This document shows positions 9,190-16,525 of a stretch of DNA of 64,000 nt, piece after piece. The DNA is from Marinoscillum sp964351625 (lineage in GTDB: Bacteria; Bacteroidota; Bacteroidia; Cytophagales; Cyclobacteriaceae): the NCBI GenBank assembly GCA_964351625.1, contig CAYGOV010000001.1, positions 372,001 to 436,000 of the forward strand. The letters run 5' to 3'. The notes beneath the pieces are model-generated. The model made no database searches. It was given only the letters and a program-made list of their open reading frames with translations, and was not told the origin of the DNA. How positions within the stretch are numbered: position 1 is the first letter of the stretch; each line of letters starts with the position of its first letter. The position numbers were made by a program, and so were the translations under genes.

Positions 9190-10188
9190 ATGGACTATCA
9201 GGAATCAAAAGCTCCGCTGACAAAAGAGGATATTAAGAAGCTCAAGCAAAACATAATTGGGGGAGCAATATTCGGTGTATTCGCCATTATCGTTTTTGGA
9301 GTCATGTTTAGTGTGATTGGTAATTTCGATGACTCGGTGACTTTTTACATTTTTGGTGGTTTTGGACTTTTCTTTTTTGGTATCATCGCCTTTATCATTG
9401 GAGGGCCACTACTTGATATTAAAAGCGGTCATAAGACCATCATCACAGGGACAATTACTAATAAGGAACGTTTCCAGAGTCGAAGTTCAGGTAAGAAATC
9501 AAGGAGTAAGCCTACTTATTATTTCTATTTCGGAGAGAAAAAATATGTAGTAAGTGATGAGCATTTTCACTTGGCGAATGTTAGCGATAGCGTATCCCTG
9601 CACTACGGACGTAGATCCCACACTTCACTATCTGTAGAAAGGCTATCCACGGGAGGAACAACTTCTGAATTCAATCATCAGGAGCCAACACCAACCTCCC
9701 CACGGGATTTTATAGAGCAGCTCCAAAAGGAAAGAGCTTCTGTGCAGAAAAATGAGTTTCCTTTAGACGCAACAGACCTTAAAAAGCTCAGAGCCATTCG
9801 CAATAAGAAGGTTGTGAAAAATGTATTTCTACTCATGTTCTTCAGTGTGTTTGCACTGGCATTCTCGCTAGGTCTGATACTTTCCCATTGGTTGTTTATC
9901 ATACCAGAGGTTATCTTTTTGATCATCATTGGATATGCCCTTAAGTGGATTGCCCAATGCTTTCGTAAATACCAAAAGGACAGAGATTCGGGTATGAAAA
10001 CAGCAGCCTTATCTAAAGTGAAAGACAAGCTAATGCATGGTGGTAGCGGAAAGGGATTTACGGTGACTACTACTTATGATTCTTTTCCCATTTCAAAAGA
10101 CGAATATGACTTGATCACTCCAGGAGATCAGATTTTCACCTTTCATGGAAAGCATTCCAATTGGTTGATCGGTGTGAAGGTAAAGTAA
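9190..10188 (+). CDS. Duplicated-domain membrane protein, unknown function
   Basis: The 332-residue product, if started at ATG 9190, is built from two similar halves. Each has a basic Lys-rich stretch (EDIKKLKQN; DLKKLRAIRNKK), two membrane helices, and then a cytosolic or periplasmic beta-rich segment of about 60 residues. The first soluble segment runs GTITNKERFQ ... SVSLHYGRRSHTSLSVE and the second SKVKDKLMHGG ... QIFTFHGKHSNWLIGV. The open frame extends upstream to 9067, but those extra 41 residues are Cys-rich and unlike a normal N-terminus. I do not recognise a named family. Confidence 0.65.
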   Translation: MDYQESKAPLTKEDIKKLKQNIIGGAIFGVFAIIVFGVMFSVIGNFDDSVTFYIFGGFGLFFFGIIAFIIGGPLLDIKSGHKTIITGTITNKERFQSRSSGKKSRSKPTYYFYFGEKKYVVSDEHFHLANVSDSVSLHYGRRSHTSLSVERLSTGGTTSEFNHQEPTPTSPRDFIEQLQKERASVQKNEFPLDATDLKKLRAIRNKKVVKNVFLLMFFSVFALAFSLGLILSHWLFIIPEVIFLIIIGYALKWIAQCFRKYQKDRDSGMKTAALSKVKDKLMHGGSGKGFTVTTTYDSFPISKDEYDLITPGDQIFTFHGKHSNWLIGVKVK

Positions 10189-10232
10189 GGTTTGGTCAAA
10201 AGAAGCGTCATAAGGATCAATGAAGTGATCTC

Positions 10233-10253
10233 GATTAAGCTAAAAGCTTAATC
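10233..10253. terminator. Hairpin between convergent genes
   Basis: Perfect 9-bp stem GATTAAGCT / AGCTTAATC with a 3-nt loop AAA, midway between a plus-strand gene end (10188) and a minus-strand gene end (10304). The position suits a shared terminator, although neither side has a T-run. Confidence 0.45.
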
Positions 10254-10303
10254 CATGTTATGCTTTAGGAAACTTGAAAGAATGGGTAGATCATCTTAGT
10301 TCA

Positions 10304-10978
10304 TTACAAATGAATCCTGATGCCTACTTGAAAATTCATAAATGAAGTGTATTCTTCATCTTCACTGATGAGGGTGCTGGTTTGATTTATCACCGATTCT
10401 GAGGTTCCTTCAGAGAAATAAGGAGCAAAACCAAAGCCTATGAATGGAGATATTACCAGTTTATCGCTCATATTGAATTTATAGCCTGTACTCAAATTCA
10501 AGTAACCTCCGAATTGAATGGATCGAAGTTTTTCTTCATCTACTAGTAGCGTTTCATTATCAATTTTTTTAATGAGTATGCCAATGAGACCTGATGCACT
10601 TAAATCGAAAAACAGGCCGCTCAGTTTTTGCTTATTTTCATAATGCATGAGATAGCCAATTCCCATCAAGTTGAAGACCAACTTGGTGTCGGTACCCAGA
10701 TTTTCGGCCCAACTCCGATATGCTGAATGTTGGAGAATGAATCCTGATTTCAAACTTCTATCGGAATTAAACAAATAAGAAAAGTCGCTGTGTATTCCAC
10801 TGGAGAGCAAAGGTTGATTTTCTTGCAGATATGGGCGACTGAAGTTATAGGTTTGAATGAGGTTGTCGAATTGCTTTGAATACAAATAATTGTATCCTAC
10901 ACCGATGCGGACATTTTGTGCATTGGTACTGCTTGCGCAAAGCAAAAGTGAAAAAGCTAGGATTACGACGACTCTCAT
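10304..10978 (-). CDS. Outer-membrane beta-barrel protein, unknown function
   Basis: The 224-residue product has a signal peptide ending at Ala-Gln (LLLCASSTNAQ) and a body of alternating polar and hydrophobic strands (NVRIGVGYNYLYS, SLKSGFILQHSAYRSW, ISPFIGFGFAPYF), ending in a beta-strand, FQVGIRIHL. This is the pattern of the small 8-10-strand outer-membrane barrels common in Bacteroidota. Its start overlaps the flavin oxidase stop by 4 bp (ATGA), so the two are translationally coupled. A functional link is implied by the operon but not evident from either sequence. Confidence 0.7.
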   Translation of the reverse strand: MRVVVILAFSLLLCASSTNAQNVRIGVGYNYLYSKQFDNLIQTYNFSRPYLQENQPLLSSGIHSDFSYLFNSDRSLKSGFILQHSAYRSWAENLGTDTKLVFNLMGIGYLMHYENKQKLSGLFFDLSASGLIGILIKKIDNETLLVDEEKLRSIQFGGYLNLSTGYKFNMSDKLVISPFIGFGFAPYFSEGTSESVINQTSTLISEDEEYTSFMNFQVGIRIHL

Positions 10979-12318
10979 TTCTTTACTGATTTCAAAATGT
11001 TAATGACCTCTCTATAGCCTGTTTCTACAGCGCCATGTACGGTTTGATGATTACCATTTATATTCATGGCTTCACCTGCAAAAAATAGTTTATTAGCTAT
11101 TGGTTCGGCGGCAATGCTTCTCGCATTTCCGATACCCACTTTGCTGTAAGAGTATGCCCCTTTCACATATGGATTTGTAGTCCAATTTTCCACATGAGCG
11201 TCTTGATAAGTGGCAGTGGCCTGGCCATCATACATCGTATCCAATTCACCAAGGAGTGCATTTACAATCGCAGCGTCGCTTCCTAGAGAGGTAAGGTACT
11301 CGGCCTGCTTGCCCATTACAAATGCCAAAAGCACATTATCAGCACCTTTTTTGCCGACACTGTCGTCCGCGTAGGCCGCACAAATAGATCCACCCGCTAT
11401 ATTTTCGTCAAAGAATTTATAACTGAATTTTAAGAACACTTTCATTCCAGCTCCCATGCCGATCTTATTAAAAGCGTCTGTTTTAGCCGTAGGAAGCGCC
11501 GGTATAAATTCGATATCACCATCTTGCAATATGGTGATAGGCACAGTAATTATCACTTTGTCAGCATTATAGGTATTTCCAGATTGGTCCGTAATGTTTA
11601 TTTGATCACTTGAGTAATCTATTTTTTCAATAGGCGTGTTTAATTGAATTGAATCCTTCACCTTGTCGGTGATATTCTTTTCTATCAGGTCAGAAAAACT
11701 TTCTTGAAACTTGAAATCGTCATCGCCAGCATTCCATTCGTCTTCTTCAATAGCCGTCCATTTAATAGAAATGTCCGAAGAATCGGCTCCTAAATCACCT
11801 GCAAGCTGCTCTACCAATAATTTATAGTCATCTCCCAAACCATTTGCTTCAGCATAGTCGGCATAAGATATGTCAGAAGCATTCATATTAGGCGTCATGA
11901 TTCCTTCAACATCTTTTGGCAAAGTGCCCGTAATTTTATTGTTGTACCAAAATACTGTTTCTGAATTATCAATTGTGAAGGCTGTTTTTGTTTCTTTGGC
12001 TAAGTCTCCCAATATTGAGTTTCGGCCATGTAGCCATTGCGCGCCAAGGTCTATTGGAAAGTCCGCAAAATCAGCTTTCTTCCCAACTCTTCCTCCAGAC
12101 TTGTTAGCTGCTTCTAAGATGGTAAAATCAATCCCTTTGGATATGAGCATAAGACCGGCATATAGCCCGGCAGCACCAGCTCCGATAATGATGACTTTTC
12201 CTGAAAAATTGACGTCTAATAGCAATTCTTCTTCGCGACAGCTGCCTAATATTCCTGGGCTCAAGGCCAAACCTAAATAACCTAGGGTGGATCTTTCAAT
12301 AAATAATCTTCTCTTCAT
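10975..12318 (-). CDS. FAD-dependent amine oxidase, exported
   Basis: The 447-residue flavoprotein belongs to the monoamine oxidase/polyamine oxidase group. The Rossmann dinucleotide motif VIIIGAGAAGLYAG (G46-x-G48-x-x-G51) is followed by E69 for the FAD ribose and by SGGRV. The C-terminal FAD motif FFAGEAMNINGNHQTVHGA also matches the family. Ahead of the flavin domain is a ~27-residue hydrophobic leader with Arg-Arg near its start and a possible lipobox (ILGSC), so the protein is probably exported and possibly folded before export, as FAD proteins usually require. Substrate is unknown. It is the first gene of a two-gene operon with the barrel protein. Confidence 0.85.
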   Translation of the reverse strand: MKRRLFIERSTLGYLGLALSPGILGSCREEELLLDVNFSGKVIIIGAGAAGLYAGLMLISKGIDFTILEAANKSGGRVGKKADFADFPIDLGAQWLHGRNSILGDLAKETKTAFTIDNSETVFWYNNKITGTLPKDVEGIMTPNMNASDISYADYAEANGLGDDYKLLVEQLAGDLGADSSDISIKWTAIEEDEWNAGDDDFKFQESFSDLIEKNITDKVKDSIQLNTPIEKIDYSSDQINITDQSGNTYNADKVIITVPITILQDGDIEFIPALPTAKTDAFNKIGMGAGMKVFLKFSYKFFDENIAGGSICAAYADDSVGKKGADNVLLAFVMGKQAEYLTSLGSDAAIVNALLGELDTMYDGQATATYQDAHVENWTTNPYVKGAYSYSKVGIGNARSIAAEPIANKLFFAGEAMNINGNHQTVHGAVETGYREVINILKSVKK

Positions 12319-12827
12319 AGTTTATGTCTTCATAGTTTATGAAATAACAATTCGATTCTGATGTCTCTTTAAGGTTATTTGTTTTTTGACGGGTTAACTA
12401 AAATACTTAAGATAAGATAAAATGCATAACGGTTTTAAGAAATATTATAGATTAAATCGGGTAGAGTGTGGTCGCGCTAATTTCTACTCAGTGCCACCTA
12501 AAAGGGACGCAGAGGATTAGTGTTTACCGAATTGTAACTAAGACTTCTCTACGAGCAACCTTGAGGAAAGGGAGGAGCACCTTCATTTACATGTATGACG
12601 AGCCAAGTACAGGCTTGGCCTTAACCGTCACTCCCCGAATTGCTGGCAGGAATAACAAAAGGCAACTAAACGACTTGCAATTATAGTGGAGTCTAATTAG
12701 GCAGTTTCTCTAATACAAGCTATGGACTTGGACAATTTTCCATACGCGTTACACTTCTCTAATCTTGAGGGATAGCATATAAATTATTTTGTAGGATACG
12801 GATTAATCCTGAACAAAATAAGCAGCC
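12319..12827. repeat. Repeat copy 1 in a 509-bp spacer
   Basis: The segment about 12621-12780 is a diverged copy of the dispersed intergenic repeat seen again at 14519, 16212 and 19696: TTAACCGTCACTCCCC, then GAATTGCTGG-AGGAATAACAAAAGG, TGGAGTCTAATTAGG, and a degraded 3' end. A fragment TATGACGAG just upstream (about 12594) recalls the palindromic element family. Open frames reading through it (12468-12686) are not credible genes. Confidence 0.7.
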
Positions 12828-13854
12828 TTACTTATTGTCGATAATGAATTTAGAAGGTTCGGAGACCTTCCCTAACTCATTATGGATTTGAAGAAAATAT
12901 ACTCCGGGTCGTAATTGCGAAACGTTTACTTCCAATTTAGATTGGCCATTCATTTGCAATGATTGGACCTTCTTGCCAAGTAAATCTGTGATTACGACCT
13001 CATTATTACCATTTTGATTGAAAACAACATTGAGTATTTCACTCGCTGGATTGGGGTACATTTTAAGACCGGAATCTCCAAATAGATAGCGTACAGCCTC
13101 CACTCCAACAATTACGTGGGTGCCATCATAGTCCGTTTGACTCAAACGATAATAAGAATAGTCCGGAAATTGGAGAGTTGTCCTGAAGAGAGTATTCCAG
13201 TTTTTGATTGGAGTCCCCCGCGCCAGATAGATGGCTTAAAACCTCATAGTTCTCACCATCTCTTGATTTTTCAATCGTGAAGAATTCATTGCTTTGTTCG
13301 GATGCTGTAGACCAATTAAGGGATACTTGTCCATTTTCAGCACGAGCAGTGAAATCTAGTAGCTCAATAGGGAGTGATATAGCAGTACATGCCGTTCCTC
13401 CAAGATTGCATCCCCCTGCAGCAACATAGATGCCTGATCCATTCAAAGCCGGAGATGTGTTAGAACCTGCCGCATCTCCTGACTCAGAGAAGGTGCCATT
13501 AGCTTGGAAAGTACCGTTAACATTAAAGGTAATCTTGGCTTTGGTGAAAGTAACATTTCCATTGACTATCAGCTGGGAAGTTGCATCTATATATACACAT
13601 ACTTCTTCACCATTGAGACTGAAATTGCCATCTATTGTCAATATTGAGTTATTAATAATTCGAAGATTAGTCTTTGCTCCCATTGTCACTGTGGCGCAAG
13701 AGGCGCTTGTGATGGTCTGATTTGCACCATTCAAAACCCACATCCCATTTTCATTGTTCATTGAGCAGGCCGGCGCACCTCTATTTGTTCCAGTGCATTG
13801 TGCCCATATGGAACCATAAGCCAGCAGAAGGGAAAAAGTAAGAGCTATTCTCAT
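12828..13854 (-). pseudogene. T9SS-exported protein split by a frameshift
   Basis: One gene is broken into two frames. The upstream part has a signal peptide (LLLAYGSIWAQ), beta-helix-like repeats (LRIINNSILTIDGNFSLNG) and the linker PIELLDFTARAENGQVSLNW that in Bacteroidota precedes a sorting domain. The downstream part carries the T9SS domain (LKMYPNPASEILNVVF). At about 13155-13161 the expected motif SYYRLSQTDYDG is in the other frame: the DNA reads CTATTCTTATTATCG, where removing one T restores it. So there is a single-base insertion or an assembly error. The intact product would be about 340 residues, a cell-surface or secreted protein of unknown role. Confidence 0.85.
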
Positions 13855-14081
13855 CTTTCAGTGTTTACTAGTAGAAACGATTTTTGCTGGTTGGTAACAA
13901 AGTTAACGAACTAAGCGGATCGAAGTTCAGTGTCTTGTCCTGAAATAGGTTTACACATCAAACTGGTATTGCTACATTTGACTGGATAGTAAGTTAAGCT
14001 TAGCTAAACTTACGGGATGGGTAGTTTGAGCAACGTTCTATAAGAAATTGCGTAGACATTTAATTCATAAGCCAAAATCAA

Positions 14082-14342
14082 ATGTCAGAAGGAATAGGTA
14101 CTACCAGACACGGAAATCAGAGTTTTCAACTGAATACCCGGAAACATCCACTTCAGGTAATGCAGGAGAATAAATTCATTAATCCTCCGGCCTGCCATTA
14201 CCAAATATCCTTGGCTTTATACATCGAACTTTTGGATATCAAAAATCAACGTTCCCAAAAGGAAGTAAAACTGAGATCTACCATATTCACCGGAGTGGTC
14301 ATTGGCCTTATTTCCATAATCGGATTTTTAGGTATGATTTAG
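14082..14342 (+). CDS. Small protein with C-terminal membrane helix, hypothetical
   Basis: An 86-residue open frame ending in one strongly hydrophobic helix (IFTGVVIGLISIIGFLGMI) preceded by a charged stretch (DIKNQRSQKEVKLRS). The N-terminal half is low in hydrophobics and looks less gene-like; the real protein could start at an internal Met (codon 27). It sits in the repeat-rich stretch between the broken T9SS gene and the next lipoprotein. No family is recognised and it may be a remnant. Confidence 0.35.
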   Translation: MSEGIGTTRHGNQSFQLNTRKHPLQVMQENKFINPPACHYQISLALYIELLDIKNQRSQKEVKLRSTIFTGVVIGLISIIGFLGMI

Positions 14343-14468
14343 AAGGTGACCCATCCTAAAAAAAGCTACCCATTATCAGCTTTTTACCTCAGTGCTCTTC
14401 CGCTTAGCCTCCCAAACCCTGCAGGTGCATTTGCAAGGCATACCTATTCACTCAAATTGCGTTTCGAA

Positions 14469-14675
14469 GAGATGCCTGTATGCAAAGGTATGACGAGGAG
14501 AGAACAATCAACGCTTCCCTTAACCGTCACTCCCAGAATTGCTGGAAGGAATAACAAAAGGCAATGAGAACACCATGCAAATGTAGGGGAGTCTCATTAG
14601 GTAGATTGGAAAATAAAGCTGCAAGCTAGAGTCATGCTCCCACAAATTACGCTTCGCTAAACTTGCGGGATTGCG
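14469..14675. repeat. Dispersed intergenic repeat, copy 2, with a palindrome remnant
   Basis: Begins with a remnant of the palindromic element (GAGATGCCTGTATG then TATGACGAGGAG, 14469-14500) and continues with the ~155-bp repeat: CCGTCACTCCCAGAATTGC, GGGGAGTCTCATTAGG, AGCTAGAGTCATGCTCCC, and the 3' end TACGCTTCGCTAAACTTGC. A shorter relative of the 3' end lies at 13991-14016. The rest of the spacer up to 14857 holds no gene. Confidence 0.75.
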
Positions 14676-14857
14676 GGCTTTTGCAAGGTGAGCCTATTTG
14701 GAAATTTCAGCATCCTACAATTTTAATTGGTCGCTGAATTTAGTGCGTATTAATACTGAGCAAGGCTACCCAAAGGCTGGTATTTTGATGTAATTAATCT
14801 GTCAAAGACTCAATTGTTATTTGACACTCAGTTACTTTAGAATAAAGAATCTAAGCT

Positions 14858-16153
14858 ATGTTATTATTTAAATCAACTATCAAGATCTTGTTTTTCGTTT
14901 CTGCAATCAGCTGTTTACACTCTTGTGGTCTTTTGTCAGAAGAAGAAGTCCGTCCAAAAGACAATCCAGAGTTAAGTGCTTTCAAAAGCGGTAATGGCTT
15001 TGTTGAGATTGCCGTCTTAATCCCCAAAGTACTAGAGATTGGCAAAGGAGTTGGAGGTGGATTTAACGACTCATATTCCCTTGCGGACATGACGATCACT
15101 GATGATGGCAATACACTTTATGTGGCCACTTGGGAATCTGGAGCTTTGCAACTGAGTAATTTCCTTACCACTTTCGATCGATTTAGTGTAAATATATCAG
15201 ATGGTAGCACGGATTCAATACCACCGCTATCGTGGGAGATGGATAATAATCTCGGGATCGGTTTTCTCCCTTATTCTCAAAAGATGTATCAAACTAAAGT
15301 CACCTATAGTAATAACGGAACGAGTAGGTCAGAAGTATCAGGAGATCTTAGCTATAGTCGATCCTCTGGAGGCAGCTACGTGAAGCAGCCGAGGGTTACT
15401 GTAAATAAGGAGATTGTAGAAGAAGTATACGGAGATCACCAATTATTGAAAGTAGGCACCTATCGAAACAGGTTATTCTTTGCCTATCAAAACAGAGATG
15501 GCTCCATGAAGGAATATTACTTCACTAAGAATACTGGCACCACAACATCAACGGCAATTTATATAGGCGCATTGGAGCCAATAGGCGCCAACGCAGAAAA
15601 ATTGTTATTGTTAGGCGTTTCTAAAGACTATTTGTACGCCTTGGAAATCCATGCCGATTCTGTTCATGGATCTGTCATAGACAATACATTACCTACTGCC
15701 GTGGATAGCATACCCCTTCCCGAATCATGGACAAAGGCTCAACTAGCAATCAAGACGACCGAAAACCAAAAAAGAATAGGGATTACGATGAGAAACAGTG
15801 TTGCGCCTTTTGAGTTTACTACTGCATCCTATGATGTGGCAGCTAAAAAGCTAACAATCAATAACAGCAACCTTACCATTCCAAATTATGGAACGGGTTT
15901 GATCAATTATGACTTTGATGAAAATGGAAATATGTGGTTTGATAATTATGGCAATGATTTTAAGGCTGATAGCGTGATCTCAGTCTATAAAGCCTCCCAA
16001 AACAATTTCACCTTAGTTGGTGAAGATCTATTAGTCGGAGGTACGATAACTAATTTCAGATACCTGAAAGGAAAGATCTATGCCATAGTCAATTATGGCT
16101 TTGAAGAAGGAGGATACAAGTATCATAGAATGGCCATAATCAGAGAGGAATAA
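14858..16153 (+). CDS. Lipoprotein with beta-propeller-like body, unknown function
   Basis: The 431-residue product has a lipoprotein signal peptide (ILFFVSAISCLHSC). The body is a series of beta-rich segments such as DMTITDDGNTLYVATWE, NRLFFAYQNRDGSMKEYYF and NYDFDENGNMWFDNYG, spaced as in a beta-propeller of 6-7 blades. No catalytic motif is seen. It is flanked on both sides by copies of the dispersed repeat and has no operon partner. It may be a surface or periplasmic binding protein, but this is a guess from the fold only. Confidence 0.65.
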   Translation: MLLFKSTIKILFFVSAISCLHSCGLLSEEEVRPKDNPELSAFKSGNGFVEIAVLIPKVLEIGKGVGGGFNDSYSLADMTITDDGNTLYVATWESGALQLSNFLTTFDRFSVNISDGSTDSIPPLSWEMDNNLGIGFLPYSQKMYQTKVTYSNNGTSRSEVSGDLSYSRSSGGSYVKQPRVTVNKEIVEEVYGDHQLLKVGTYRNRLFFAYQNRDGSMKEYYFTKNTGTTTSTAIYIGALEPIGANAEKLLLLGVSKDYLYALEIHADSVHGSVIDNTLPTAVDSIPLPESWTKAQLAIKTTENQKRIGITMRNSVAPFEFTTASYDVAAKKLTINNSNLTIPNYGTGLINYDFDENGNMWFDNYGNDFKADSVISVYKASQNNFTLVGEDLLVGGTITNFRYLKGKIYAIVNYGFEEGGYKYHRMAIIREE

Positions 16154-16211
16154 ATTAGTTGGTGCTTTTGTGCTGAGTGTTCAATCTCCTTGACCTATGT
16201 ATCACCAATTA

Positions 16212-16362
16212 CCATCACTCCCTGAATTGCTGGAAGGAATAAGAAAAGGTAAATAATACCAATCGCAAATGTAGGGGAGTCTCATTAAGTGGATTGGAAA
16301 ATCAAGCTACAAGCTAGAGTCATGCTTCCACAAATTACGCTTCGCTAAACTTGCTGGGGATG
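16212..16362. repeat. Dispersed intergenic repeat, copy 3
   Basis: Occupies nearly half of the 372-bp spacer: CATCACTCCCTGAATTGC, TGTAGGGGAGTCTCATTAAG, GCTACAAGCTAGAGTCATGC and TACGCTTCGCTAAACTTGC. It is the same element and orientation as the copies at 14519 and 19696. No full-length open frame is shared by the copies, so it is not a coding unit. Confidence 0.75.
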
Positions 16363-16478
16363 TCACAGACCTTAGAATAGTAGCCCAATGACACAAGCTG
16401 GCATCATCATGATTCTTTTTTTGGCTGAAAGGTCAAAAATGGATGAATTGATAAAAGCGGTTTTAGTAATTAAAAGAG

Positions 16479-16510
16479 TTGTTTATGAAAGGTTGTTTTT
16501 ATTATCTTCG
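16479..16510 (+). promoter_or_regulatory. Bacteroidota-type promoter of the MG2/plug gene
   Basis: TTG (16479-16481), a 21-nt spacer, then TATCTTCG (16503-16510), close to the -33 TTG / -7 TAnnTTTG consensus. Transcription would begin near 16515, which fits the ATG at 16526 and argues against the upstream in-frame ATG at 16388. Confidence 0.55.
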
Positions 16511-16525
16511 ACTTTTTATAGAACT

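Noticed and set aside
13930..13957. Possible insertion-sequence end (TGTCTTGTCCTGAAATAGGT)
   Set aside because: It recalls terminal sequences of some IS3-type elements, but no matching inverted end, target duplication or transposase remnant was found nearby.
12468..14567. Open frames through the dispersed repeats (12468-12686, 14346-14567)
   Set aside because: They share LTVTPRIAGRNNKRQ only because the underlying DNA repeat is shared; the frames are not kept in the other copies.
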